A stretch of DNA of 28,425 bases, from contig JAUPWK010000018.1 of assembly GCA_030916555.1 (NCBI GenBank), positions 1-28,425 on the forward strand, read 5' to 3'. Of the stretch, positions 8,086 through 16,019 are shown piece after piece. Position 1 is the first letter of the stretch. Each line of letters starts with the position of its first letter. A model generated the notes under the pieces. It did no database searches and was not told the DNA's origin. It worked only from the letters and a program-made list of their open reading frames with translations. The position numbers and the translations under genes are program-made. Origin of the DNA: Patescibacteria group bacterium (GTDB lineage: Bacteria; Patescibacteriota; Patescibacteriia; UBA9934).

Positions 8086-9810
8086 TTATGGTTTTGGCAA
8101 TATCTCACTTGAAAGCATTTCATCAAGAGTTACACAGTTATTCGTCTGATCCAGACGTATAGTTTGTGACTGAACAATAGAAAAATCTTTTGATGGACTC
8201 CTGAAAACTGCATACACGGTATGCACAGCATCGTCAGGTGGAAGTTGCCAAATATGATCAATTTCCGTTTCAGAAAAGTCGAGCACTACTGAGCTCCTAA
8301 AGAACACGTCATTGCTCAAAATAACCGTATCAGCATCTTCAGCTTCGAGATGGATTTGAATCTCTCTTGAAGTTGTACATGATGCTCCATCATTAAGCGT
8401 CATCGACACATGGCTTGGGTAGCTCGACGACCATGCGGAACCAGTTGCTTGTTGTAGGTATAAAAGCCAAAGCGCGCCACGGTCTGTCCCACCATCATCA
8501 TCACCCACTGCTCCAACAATAAGCTCTGGCACACCTGACCCATTCAAATCATCAATCACTGATAACCCCAATCCAAAATTATCGCCTGCATCAATTAATC
8601 CAGTAAGAACGCCGGTGGCTCCACTCATCTTCTGGTAACGGCGCACACCCCCTTCAGCATTGAGGAATAAAACATAAGCAGCACCACTATCAGCTCCTGG
8701 GGCATCATCTGCCCAAGCGCCAACAAGTACCTCATCAATGCCGTCTTGATCTAGATCCCCAATCGCAGCCAAAGCAGCTCCAAATCTATCCCCGGCGTGA
8801 ATGGCATCGGTAAAATTAACAGTGAGACTGGAGATTTTTGCTTGACTTGCAACAGTTCCATCAGCGTTCATGAATAACACATAAATCGCCCCTGTATCCG
8901 CCGCACCGTCGTCATCGAGTGATGCACCAACGATCAAATCACGAACTCCATCCGCATTCATATCTGCAACACTTGCAACGGACGCACCAAAACGATCACC
9001 GTTATCAAGAGCAGAGCTATTCATGCCACCGGAAATGCTGTTTATCTTATGATAACCAGAGACCGAACCGTCACGCTGCATATACAAAATCCAAATCGTC
9101 CCCCTGTCTATACCCCCGTCATCATCCTGCTTGGCTCCAACTGCTAAATCATCGATGCCGTCTCCGTTCACATCAGGAATAACTGCCACGGTCTCGCCGA
9201 AGACATCAAAGTTATCCAGCACTCCGGTAAATGAACCTGATGTGTCGCTAATACGCTGCTCTGCTTTTACTGTACCGTCACTATTCAGAAAAAGTACGTA
9301 AAAAGCCCCACGATCCGTGCCGCCGTTATCGTTCGCGCGTTCACTGACCACAATATCCTCAACCCCATCCAGATCCAGATCACCAAGCGGATAAACACCG
9401 AATCCAAAATCATCCGCGCTATCAATTGGCCCTGTGAATGCACCAGAGGCCATGCTTACTTTTTGGTAATTTTTTACGGTGCCGTCCGCATACATGAACA
9501 AAATATAGACTGCTCCAAAATTCGTACCTCCATCATCGTCCTTCCACGCACCAACAGCAAGATCGCGAACTCCATCGCCATCTAGATCCCCAATATCTGC
9601 CATTCCGGATCCGAATTGATCGCCGTCTTCAAGCAATGCGCTTATTGAATCCGTGAACGAACTAAGTTTTTTATCAGAAATCACTACACCGGTTGACACC
9701 CTTGCGAGATACGAATGAATCTCGACCGTAAAAATACCAACTACACTCGCCATGACAACGGCAATCATGGAAAAAGCAAAAATGAATTTTCTTGAATATG
9801 GCGCAAGCAT
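8086..9810 (-). CDS. Exported FG-GAP (integrin-alpha-like) beta-propeller protein
   Basis: A 574-residue protein. The N-terminus (MLAPYSRKFIFAFSMIAVV) is a signal peptide or anchor. It is followed by six repeats of about 60-65 residues, each with a DxFG element and a Ca-binding-like DxDxDGxxD loop (for example GDLDGDGVRDLAVGA), then GAxYVLF. This is the FG-GAP/integrin-alpha propeller pattern. A C-terminal region of about 110 residues (from about VSMTLNDG) looks Ig-like. The protein is probably surface-exposed and calcium-stabilised, perhaps for attachment to host cells; that role is inference. A longer reading from 9948 is possible but adds 46 uncharacteristic residues and bypasses a TATAAT box six bases before the ATG at 9810. 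A leaderless start there is preferred. Confidence 0.85.
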   Translation of the reverse strand: MLAPYSRKFIFAFSMIAVVMASVVGIFTVEIHSYLARVSTGVVISDKKLSSFTDSISALLEDGDQFGSGMADIGDLDGDGVRDLAVGAWKDDDGGTNFGAVYILFMYADGTVKNYQKVSMASGAFTGPIDSADDFGFGVYPLGDLDLDGVEDIVVSERANDNGGTDRGAFYVLFLNSDGTVKAEQRISDTSGSFTGVLDNFDVFGETVAVIPDVNGDGIDDLAVGAKQDDDGGIDRGTIWILYMQRDGSVSGYHKINSISGGMNSSALDNGDRFGASVASVADMNADGVRDLIVGASLDDDGAADTGAIYVLFMNADGTVASQAKISSLTVNFTDAIHAGDRFGAALAAIGDLDQDGIDEVLVGAWADDAPGADSGAAYVLFLNAEGGVRRYQKMSGATGVLTGLIDAGDNFGLGLSVIDDLNGSGVPELIVGAVGDDDGGTDRGALWLLYLQQATGSAWSSSYPSHVSMTLNDGASCTTSREIQIHLEAEDADTVILSNDVFFRSSVVLDFSETEIDHIWQLPPDDAVHTVYAVFRSPSKDFSIVQSQTIRLDQTNNCVTLDEMLSSEILPKP

Positions 9811-9816
9811 GCATTG

Positions 9817-9825
9817 ATTATAGCA
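9817..9825 (-). promoter_or_regulatory. Extended -10 promoter element of the FG-GAP gene
   Basis: A TGCTATAAT sequence on the minus strand (TATAAT at 9817-9822, preceded by TGC). The hexamer ends six bases before the ATG, so transcription should start at or beside the start codon. No clear -35 is seen. Confidence 0.6.
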
Positions 9826-9841
9826 GTCTACAAAAATAAAC

Positions 9842-9872
9842 ACCCGTCCTTGCCAGCTAGACAAAAACGGGT
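9842..9872 (-). terminator. Weak terminator-like hairpin after the 9885-10493 gene
   Basis: A six-bp stem (9842-9847 with 9867-9872) with a 19-base loop, followed on the minus strand by GTGTTTATTTTTG. It sits 13 bases beyond the stop codon. Confidence 0.4.
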
Positions 9873-9884
9873 ACGGAATCAAGC

Positions 9885-10493
9885 TCAGCCAAAGGTGATT
9901 ACCGCGGTGCGCACGGGCTTCACCTGACCAAACGTATACACCTGGCACCGGTTGTTCGGGAAGTCGGCCGTATCAACCACGAGGGCGATGACGGCATCGT
10001 TTGCGAGCTTCTCCTCACGCTCCCAGGGCTCCACCTGGAACGCGCACTGGCGTTCGCTCACGATCATTCCGACCACCCTATGCTTGCGGTCACCCTCGAT
10101 GATCGGTTGACCCAACCCACCGAAAGGCTGATGAAGGGTGCAGTCACGAATCCGCTGAAACAATTCCACTCCAAGCCGGAGCTCGAACTGCCTCCACAGA
10201 GCCTGTTGATATTCCGCCGGCCCGATCTCGAGCCACGGAATCGGCTCCAGGTGCCGAATCCTGGGAGTAGACCCCTGTGGAGTACTCACGGCACGCAGCG
10301 TCTGTGCGCTGGATCGGCTTGATGACGTCAGACTAACCAGATGCCAGCCTTCACGCAACCACACCGCCCAGACAGACTCTGAGTACTCGTTCTTGAACGA
10401 GTCCTGCCAGAAGCCGCCCTCTCGAATGACCCCAAAACACGCACGACCGTCGTTCAGCTGGGCCACGTAAACACGAGCCCTTGTGAGATCCAT
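9885..10493 (-). CDS. Unassigned island-type protein
   Basis: A 202-residue protein I cannot assign. It starts MDLTRARVYVAQLNDG and has alternating hydrophobic and polar stretches (CFGVIREGGFW, WAVWLREGWHLVSL, RVVGMIVSER), rather like a soluble mixed alpha/beta protein. No signal peptide, membrane helix or catalytic motif is recognised. A longer frame opens at 10556, but the ATG at 10491-10493 has a Shine-Dalgarno (GGGAGGGG) about nine bases upstream and lies downstream of a near-consensus promoter, so it is preferred. The gene looks richer in G+C and uses more CTC, CGC and GTG codons than its neighbours, suggesting foreign origin. The same promoter-gene layout recurs at 22.4-25.8 kb. Confidence 0.7.
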   Translation of the reverse strand: MDLTRARVYVAQLNDGRACFGVIREGGFWQDSFKNEYSESVWAVWLREGWHLVSLTSSSRSSAQTLRAVSTPQGSTPRIRHLEPIPWLEIGPAEYQQALWRQFELRLGVELFQRIRDCTLHQPFGGLGQPIIEGDRKHRVVGMIVSERQCAFQVEPWEREEKLANDAVIALVVDTADFPNNRCQVYTFGQVKPVRTAVITFG

Positions 10494-10527
10494 GTGAACA
10501 CCCCTCCCGGCAAAATGCCGAGTGATA

Positions 10528-10556
10528 AATATACCGGAAATTGCCAAGCTTGGCAA
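10528..10556 (-). promoter_or_regulatory. Sigma70-type promoter with an operator-like palindrome
   Basis: TTGCCA at 10551-10556, a 17-base spacer and TATATT at 10528-10533, minus strand. The -35 is the first half of a perfect 16-bp palindrome, TTGCCAAGCTTGGCAA (10541-10556), a possible repressor site. A short hairpin (CGGCA/TGCCG) lies just before the Shine-Dalgarno. Confidence 0.75.
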
Positions 10557-10559
10557 GAA

Positions 10560-11060
10560 TTAAGCGTTGTCACCACGAAAAATCGCCATGAGGAGCACAG
10601 GTGCTAATAACCATGCGCACTGAGCCCAGGGAGTAATGAATACGAGTTGAACATACGGCGTAATAATCCCTTCGCTCCAAAAAGAACCCAAGATAACCAC
10701 AATAAGTCCAGCCAAAGCTCCAGCGAACACAAAACGTTCTAGCCCTGTTGGCACTACATACGGCTCAAAAAAACGGTTGCGTCGGAAAATAATGCCAAAA
10801 ATAAGGCTCGCGATCATGAAGGCGGCAACGTCAAGCTGGGATTCCGGATATACATTCAAATACGGAATAAATGCGAGTGACGGCAAAAGGTGCACCACGA
10901 GCCCCGCAAACACAATCGCAACAAAAGACACAATGATCGAATTTCTCCCAAGCGTAAACGCAAATACCACACTTCCTGCAAAAATTGCAGCTACCACAAG
11001 CGCATCCCAAACGAGTCCGTTCAATAACCCCGTTATAAATTGGAGCGCGGTCTCATACAT
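10560..11060 (-). CDS. Unassigned polytopic membrane protein
   Basis: A 166-residue protein with about four or five hydrophobic segments (roughly 15-36, 41-64, 76-92, 107-127, 140-160) and short polar loops. I do not recognise the family and see no catalytic or ligand motif. It starts at the ATG at 11058-11060, preceded by AAGAGGACT, a Shine-Dalgarno-like sequence at short spacing, and a TATACT about 12 bases upstream of that start. The dnaJ terminator lies immediately upstream, so it is transcribed separately. Its stop is only three bases from the -35 of the following island gene, so no terminator of its own fits in between. Confidence 0.7.
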   Translation of the reverse strand: MYETALQFITGLLNGLVWDALVVAAIFAGSVVFAFTLGRNSIIVSFVAIVFAGLVVHLLPSLAFIPYLNVYPESQLDVAAFMIASLIFGIIFRRNRFFEPYVVPTGLERFVFAGALAGLIVVILGSFWSEGIITPYVQLVFITPWAQCAWLLAPVLLMAIFRGDNA

Positions 11061-11083
11061 AGTCCTCTTAGTATACCTAACTA

Positions 11084-11118
11084 AAAACCACCCCAGGACA
11101 AAGCCCTGGGGTGGTTTT
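11084..11118 (-). terminator. Terminator of the heat-shock operon
   Basis: A perfect 14-bp stem (11084-11097 with 11105-11118), a seven-base loop and a T tract on the minus strand. It lies three bases after the dnaJ stop and closes the hrcA-dnaJ unit. Confidence 0.93.
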
Positions 11119-11120
11119 GA

Positions 11121-12170
11121 TTATTCTTCCCGCAAATTGAGTTCTTCCAAGAGTCGTCTCGCATCTTTATCAAGCTTCTGTGGCGTAATGACTTTAACGA
11201 TCACAATCTGGTCGCCACGACCACGATTACTTGGCACACCTTTACCACGCAACCGCAGCTCATCGCCGCTTTGAGTGCCTGGTGGAATTTTCATGCTCAC
11301 CGGACCGTCGACCGTATCAACGGTTACCGTGTCGCCGAGTGCAGCCTGTGTGAAGCCAACTTTCTTTGTAACGTATAAGGTTGTGCCTTCACGACCAAAA
11401 CGCGGATCTGGAGATACTCTCAAACGAAGATATAAGTCGCCCGGCTCGCCCTGGGTACCAATACTCTCACCCTCGCCGCGAACACGCATCTGCATGCCGT
11501 CCTCAACGCCAGCAGGAATATCAACGCGCAAAGTCTTTCTGCCACGTGACGTACCTTCACCGCGACACTCCGTACAGGCTTTCTCCGGCTTTTCGCCACG
11601 ACCATCACAGTCGGTACAGGCGACGCGCATTTGAACCGAACCCAAGATGGTGCGCTGATTCGCAATCGTAAAACCTTTGCCCTTACACGTAGCACATTCT
11701 TTTAGCTTGGTTCCCGGCTCTGCACCTTGGCCGCCGCAACGTGCACAGGTATTGGTTTTGTTTAGGCTGATTTCTTTGGCCACGCCAAAAATCGATTCCT
11801 TAAAGGTCATGAAGACTTCCATCTCAACGTCATCACCCTTTGGGGATCGACCACGACCACCAGTAGAACCGCCAAAGAAGCTTCCAAAGATATCGCCAAG
11901 ATCACCAAAAGCGCTGGGATCAAAGCCCCCAGGGAATCCGCCAGCGCCACCAAAACCTTGCGGACCGTCAGCGGAGCCGTACTGATCGTAACGGGCTCGC
12001 TTTTCCGCATCTCCAAGTGCCTGGTAGGCCTCATTGATCTCCTTAAACTTCGCCTCACTTCCCCCTTTGTCCGGATGGTGTTCGTGGGCCAGCTTACGGA
12101 AGGCTTTTTTGATATCGTCCTGTGAGGCCGATTTATCAACGCCTAAAATTTTGTAATAGTCTTTGGACAC
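11121..12170 (-). CDS. dnaJ: Chaperone protein DnaJ
   Basis: Hsp40 co-chaperone that delivers substrates to DnaK and stimulates its ATPase; 349 residues. The N-terminal J domain has the HPD tripeptide (32-34). A Gly/Phe-rich linker follows, then four CxxCxGxG zinc motifs (CARCGGQG, CATCKGKG, CTDCDGRG, CTECRGEG) and the C-terminal substrate-binding domains. It is a complete type I DnaJ. The start is GTG (12168-12170): an ATG two bases upstream is out of frame. The preceding 58-residue gene stops one base before the start, so initiation is probably coupled. It is the last gene of the operon and is followed by a strong terminator. Confidence 0.97.
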   Translation of the reverse strand: MSKDYYKILGVDKSASQDDIKKAFRKLAHEHHPDKGGSEAKFKEINEAYQALGDAEKRARYDQYGSADGPQGFGGAGGFPGGFDPSAFGDLGDIFGSFFGGSTGGRGRSPKGDDVEMEVFMTFKESIFGVAKEISLNKTNTCARCGGQGAEPGTKLKECATCKGKGFTIANQRTILGSVQMRVACTDCDGRGEKPEKACTECRGEGTSRGRKTLRVDIPAGVEDGMQMRVRGEGESIGTQGEPGDLYLRLRVSPDPRFGREGTTLYVTKKVGFTQAALGDTVTVDTVDGPVSMKIPPGTQSGDELRLRGKGVPSNRGRGDQIVIVKVITPQKLDKDARRLLEELNLREE

Positions 12171-12171
12171 A

Positions 12172-12348
12172 TTATTTGATTTCTTCAGCCTTAACGTCGA
12201 TCACCTGACCGTCAGTCTTCACTTTACTGGATGATTGTTTACTTTTGCCAAACACTAAACGCAATAGTGGGAGCACGACAACTGTAAACAGGCCCGTGAC
12301 CACGGCCCAGCGCAGCTTCCACTTCGCAAGCTTGGCAAAAAATCCCAT
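12172..12348 (-). CDS. Small single-pass membrane protein upstream of dnaJ
   Basis: A 58-residue ORF starting MGFFAKLAKWKLRWAVVTG, with a basic N-terminus, one hydrophobic segment (about 14-32) and a polar tail rich in Lys, Ser and Val (QSSSKVKTDGQVIDVKAEE). I do not recognise it. It is packed between the Cys-rich gene (two-base gap) and dnaJ (one-base gap), so it is almost certainly translated from the heat-shock mRNA. A role at the membrane in protein quality control is a guess from context. Confidence 0.6.
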   Translation of the reverse strand: MGFFAKLAKWKLRWAVVTGLFTVVVLPLLRLVFGKSKQSSSKVKTDGQVIDVKAEEIK

Positions 12349-12350
12349 AC

Positions 12351-12557
12351 TTATTCAGCTTTGTGATCATGACCGCAATCGCAGTCATCAGTTACTTCTG
12401 ACTGCGGAGCAATCTTACAACAACCGCCGTCTCCGCCCTCGCAACACGACGTCTTCTCCTTTATATCTGTATGACCCTGACCGCAACAGTCATCTGTCGC
12501 CGCCTGCGTCTTAGCCTTACCTGAAAACATCGCCTTGAGAGAATCGAAGAAAGACAT
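12351..12557 (-). CDS. Small Cys/His-rich protein, possible metal binder
   Basis: A 68-residue protein with an amphipathic N-terminus (MSFFDSLKAMFSGKAK) and a tail with eight cysteines, six of them in three CC pairs (DDCCGQGH, SCCEGG, GGCCK) plus CDCGHDH. The Cys/His clustering suggests zinc, copper or iron-sulfur binding, or a redox buffer. It matches no family I can name. It lies in the heat-shock operon between the beta-rich 129-residue gene and the small membrane protein gene, with spacings of ten and two bases. A metal or redox role under stress is inference. Confidence 0.65.
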   Translation of the reverse strand: MSFFDSLKAMFSGKAKTQAATDDCCGQGHTDIKEKTSCCEGGDGGCCKIAPQSEVTDDCDCGHDHKAE

Positions 12558-12567
12558 ACGGGATTTA

Positions 12568-12957
12568 TTAAGCGGTTTTAGTGTCTACCTTCTCTTCTAC
12601 GTTCCAAGAACACAACTTCATTGGTTCACCGCCATCAACACGACCCCAAACACTATACTCCCCAGCCGCCGGAACCAGAACTCCCCCAATCCGAATCACA
12701 ATGTTCGCACTTGGACCCTTGAGCTTGTTCTTGAACAGCTGACCCTTATCAACGAGGGTATTTGAGCTGTCGGTCAGATAGATCTCAACTTCACCCTCAG
12801 CTGGCAAACTGGTCAACCGTGCCCCAAAGAAACCGCGGAGCGCCATGGGCGTTCCTTTCTGAAACACTGTCCGATCAAACACGTGCATGTAACTCTGCAT
12901 GCCATTGACTGACATGGTCGCGAACTCACAAAACAGTGCGTATTCTTTCTGGATCAT
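12568..12957 (-). CDS. Unassigned beta-rich protein, possibly DUF6941-like
   Basis: A 129-residue soluble protein with predicted beta-sandwich character (RGFFGARLTSL, VEIYLTDSSN, NIVIRIGGVLVPAAGEYSVW). The order, with an opening FCEFATMSVNG, a central strand pair and a GEYSVWGRVDGGEP ending, resembles DUF6941 proteins, but I recall this only loosely. There is no signal peptide and no catalytic motif. It lies 78 bases downstream of dnaK on the same strand, with no terminator visible between, so it probably belongs to the operon. Confidence 0.6.
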   Translation of the reverse strand: MIQKEYALFCEFATMSVNGMQSYMHVFDRTVFQKGTPMALRGFFGARLTSLPAEGEVEIYLTDSSNTLVDKGQLFKNKLKGPSANIVIRIGGVLVPAAGEYSVWGRVDGGEPMKLCSWNVEEKVDTKTA

Positions 12958-13035
12958 AGAGCAAACGATTGATCGTCCCGACGTATAAAATCACTTCGAG
13001 ACTTGATTAAAATTGTAGGGAACCGATTAACCAGC

Positions 13036-14946
13036 TTAACCGCCCTGCTTATCGTCACCCGGCTTTTCCTCTGTAAACTCCGCATCCTTTGCAGTTGATT
13101 GTTCAGCAGCGTCTCCAGCGGCGGCGTTTGCGTCACCGGCAGGAGGATTTTGCTGATACATTTTAGCTCCAATAGCTTGAGCGTCTTTGTTCAAGGCATC
13201 GGCAGCAGCTTTGATGGCTTCCACGTCTTCACCGTCCTTTACGGCCTTAACGGCAGCAATCTTATCAGCCATATTCTTCTTCTCATCATCAGACAGCTTG
13301 TCCTTGTACTCATCAAGCATCTTCTCAACGGTGTACACGGTAGTATCGGCCAAGTTGCGGACTTCAATGAGCTCCTGCTTCTTTTTGTCCTCATCAGCAT
13401 GAGCCTCGGCATCGGCCTTCATCTTCTCGATCTCCTCTTTCGATAATCCAGAAGAGCTCGTGATAGTAATGGTTTGAGTCTTGTTAGAAGCTTTGTCAGT
13501 CGCGGAAACGTGCAAGATACCGTTGGCGTCAATATCGAACTTCACTTCAATCTGCGGCACGCCGCGAGGAGCTGGTGGAATACCGGCCAGATCGAATTGA
13601 CCAAGCAATTTGTTATCACCAAACATTGGACGCTCACCCTGAGCAACACGAATGGTCACGGCTGGCTGGTTATCAGCAGCCGTTGAGAACGTTTGTGACT
13701 TTGAGGTTGGGATGGTGGTGTTACGGTCGATGAGCTTAGTAAACACGCTGCCCATGGTTTCAATACCAAGTGACAACGGTGCAACGTCGAGCAGCAACAC
13801 ATCCTTCACGTCACCCTGCAACACACCGGCCTGCACGGCAGCTCCGATAGCCACGACTTCGTCTGGGTTTACCGAAACGTTCGGCTTTTTACCGAAATAT
13901 TCTTCAACCTTCTTAAGTACGAGTGGCATGCGGGTCATTCCACCCACCATCACTACTTCAGCCACATCTGCCGTGGTCATTTTGGCATCTTCAATAGCGC
14001 GTTTCACTGGACCAAGTGTCTTCTCAACAAGTGGCATCACGAGCTCTTCAAGCTTGGCGCGTGTCATCTTCATGACCAGGTGCTTTGGACCTTCTGCACC
14101 AGAAGTAATGAATGGTTGGTTGATCTCCGTTTCCTGTGCAGTCGACAATTCGATCTTAGCGCGCTCTGCGGCGTCTTTAATACGCTGCATGGCCAAAGGA
14201 TCATTAGAAATATCAACGCCTTCGATCTTTTTGAATTCATCAATAATGTAGCGCATGATAATCAGATCGAAGTCATCACCACCAAGGTGCGTATCACCAT
14301 TTGTAGCAAGCACCTCAACCGTACCCTCTGAGACATCGAGCACGCTCACGTCAAACGTACCACCACCCAAGTCATAAACCATGATCTTGGCACCCACTTT
14401 CTTATCAAAACCGTACGCCAAAGCAGCGGCCGTAGGCTCATTGATAATACGCATGACTTTGAGACCGGCAATTTCACCAGCGTCCTTGGTAGCCTGGCGC
14501 TGAGCGTCATCAAAGTAGGCCGGAACGGTAATCACGGCCTCAGTGATCTTCTCCCCCGTCTTTTCTTCAGCATCAGCCTTTAGCTTCTGGAGCACCATGG
14601 CGGAAATCTCCTGTGGTGAAGACTCTTTATCACCAAGCTTGATGGCCACGCCTTCACCCTTCTTCACGATGTCAAAAGGCATGAGTTTAATGTCACGCTG
14701 TACTTCCTCATCAGAAAAACGACGACCAATCAAACGCTTTACAGAGTAAAGCGTGTTCTTTGGATTGGTCACAGCCTGACGCTTGGCAGGCATACCCACC
14801 ACGCGCTCCCCCGCCTTACTCACCGCCACCATACTTGGGGTGGTGCGCATACCCTCCTTATTTTCAATCACCTTTGGCTGACCACCTTCCATCACAGCCA
14901 TGCACGAGTTCGTAGTTCCTAAATCGATTCCTAGAATTTTAGACAT
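13036..14946 (-). CDS. dnaK: Chaperone protein DnaK (Hsp70)
   Basis: ATP-dependent chaperone that binds exposed hydrophobic peptides; 636 residues, normal length. The ATPase domain begins IGIDLGTTNS-like (ILGIDLGTTNSCMAV, about 4-18). It also has VPAYFDDAQRQATKDAG, DLGGGTFDVS and a VGGMTRMP phosphate-binding loop. The linker VLLLDVAPLSLGIE and the substrate domain follow, then a helical lid and an acidic disordered tail ending in Gly. It lies one base after the HEPN-like gene, within the unit controlled by HrcA. DnaJ and GrpE are encoded in the same unit. Confidence 0.99.
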   Translation of the reverse strand: MSKILGIDLGTTNSCMAVMEGGQPKVIENKEGMRTTPSMVAVSKAGERVVGMPAKRQAVTNPKNTLYSVKRLIGRRFSDEEVQRDIKLMPFDIVKKGEGVAIKLGDKESSPQEISAMVLQKLKADAEEKTGEKITEAVITVPAYFDDAQRQATKDAGEIAGLKVMRIINEPTAAALAYGFDKKVGAKIMVYDLGGGTFDVSVLDVSEGTVEVLATNGDTHLGGDDFDLIIMRYIIDEFKKIEGVDISNDPLAMQRIKDAAERAKIELSTAQETEINQPFITSGAEGPKHLVMKMTRAKLEELVMPLVEKTLGPVKRAIEDAKMTTADVAEVVMVGGMTRMPLVLKKVEEYFGKKPNVSVNPDEVVAIGAAVQAGVLQGDVKDVLLLDVAPLSLGIETMGSVFTKLIDRNTTIPTSKSQTFSTAADNQPAVTIRVAQGERPMFGDNKLLGQFDLAGIPPAPRGVPQIEVKFDIDANGILHVSATDKASNKTQTITITSSSGLSKEEIEKMKADAEAHADEDKKKQELIEVRNLADTTVYTVEKMLDEYKDKLSDDEKKNMADKIAAVKAVKDGEDVEAIKAAADALNKDAQAIGAKMYQQNPPAGDANAAAGDAAEQSTAKDAEFTEEKPGDDKQGG

Positions 14947-14947
14947 A

Positions 14948-15496
14948 TTATTTAACCAGATATAAATAACGAGTTGTATAAGTGTTAACAGTTGAGGCGA
15001 TTACTGAAACATGTTCACGCGCTTGAGCAATATTGGGAATTGGTGTCTCCATGAAATGGAGTGGCTTATTACGCCTCGCTTCATACAACTGAGCTAGAGC
15101 GACCAGATCTCGCTTCGTAATATGTGCTGGCACAGCCTTTGGTTGAGATAAACTCGCAATGCACACTTCTTGATATTTACTGCTGCTGATTAGTTGATCA
15201 AGCTTATTACCTAATTTTTCTTGGTCGGGGCTGAAACTCTGATCAGCTTTACCTAATAGGTGTATCAAGAACCCTTCTAGCAACTTCGCCGCGGATACAA
15301 CGAATGGAATGTAATCGTTATAGCTCGTTCGGGGCGAGCGATCGTAAGTGGCCAAGTTTTCATGCATTTTAGCTACGTCCTCCATCAAACCAATCATCTT
15401 TCCCCCATCCTGCAACCGTACGGTGCTATTGAAATATGTTGTCGCCGCGGGACCGAAGCACAGTTCTATCAAGCTCAGATCGACAAACGGAGGCAT
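14948..15496 (-). CDS. HEPN-like domain protein inside the chaperone operon
   Basis: A 182-residue, mostly helical protein. The helix SAAKLLEGFLIHLLGKA (about 68-84) resembles the first conserved helix of HEPN proteins. R142-N143 followed by H147 (RRNKPLHF, 141-148) matches the RNx4-6H-type catalytic motif of HEPN RNases such as RnlA-like toxins. It is therefore a candidate RNase or RNA-binding protein; the assignment rests on this motif and the helical pattern only. It sits between grpE (four-base gap) and dnaK (one-base gap), so it is produced with the chaperones. No separate antitoxin is next to it. It could instead be a non-catalytic HEPN adaptor. Confidence 0.6.
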   Translation of the reverse strand: MPPFVDLSLIELCFGPAATTYFNSTVRLQDGGKMIGLMEDVAKMHENLATYDRSPRTSYNDYIPFVVSAAKLLEGFLIHLLGKADQSFSPDQEKLGNKLDQLISSSKYQEVCIASLSQPKAVPAHITKRDLVALAQLYEARRNKPLHFMETPIPNIAQAREHVSVIASTVNTYTTRYLYLVK

Positions 15497-15500
15497 AATT

Positions 15501-16019
15501 TTAACGCTCGTTTACGATCACTTTCGCCGGACGGAGGACAACATCACCGATTTTCCAACCTTTGATAAGTTCTTCGAGGACGGTGCCGTCTTCCTTTGAC
15601 TCGTCAGGCTTGGAGCCACCGGATTCGTGGAGATTGGGGTCGAATTTTTGGCCGACCGTTGCAATTGGCTCGACACCCATGCCTTTCAAGGCCTCCGCAA
15701 ATTGACGCTCGATGTGACCAATACCCTGGAACCAGGTGTCAAAAGCTTTCTGAAATTCGGGCGTCGTTTGTCGGACGTCGGGAACATGCTTCATGACGTA
15801 GCCAAAGTTGTCGACCACCGGTAGCAAGTCTTCTGCAAGCGAGCTTCTGACCCGGCGGCGATCAGTCTCACGCGTTTGGGCATTCTGCTTTTGCAGGTTC
15901 TCATAGTCTGCTAAGGCTCGCTTCCAACCTGCCAAGTATTCGTCACATTTGGCTTGAAGATCTACCTGAGGCTCAGCGGGTTGCACGAGCTCGTCTTGAG
16001 GTTTCTGTTCATCGGTCAT
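15501..16019 (-). CDS. grpE: Nucleotide exchange factor GrpE
   Basis: Exchange factor that releases ADP from DnaK; 172 residues. A polar N-terminal stretch is followed by the long coiled coil (about 22-60, with ALADYENLQKQN). The C-terminal beta domain has GVEPIATVGQKFDPNLHE and ends in DVVLRPAKVIVNE. This is the standard family layout. The ATG overlaps the hrcA stop by four bases, so translation is coupled. Confidence 0.97.
   Translation of the reverse strand: MTDEQKPQDELVQPAEPQVDLQAKCDEYLAGWKRALADYENLQKQNAQTRETDRRRVRSSLAEDLLPVVDNFGYVMKHVPDVRQTTPEFQKAFDTWFQGIGHIERQFAEALKGMGVEPIATVGQKFDPNLHESGGSKPDESKEDGTVLEELIKGWKIGDVVLRPAKVIVNER

Noticed and set aside
9811..9948. N-terminal extension of the FG-GAP protein
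   Set aside because: The extension bypasses a TATAAT box, runs through a terminator-like hairpin and puts 46 residues before an evident signal sequence.
13652..14251. A 199-codon open frame on the plus strand opposite dnaK
   Set aside because: It is antisense to strongly conserved dnaK codons, has Ser/Thr-rich nonsense composition and no RBS or promoter.
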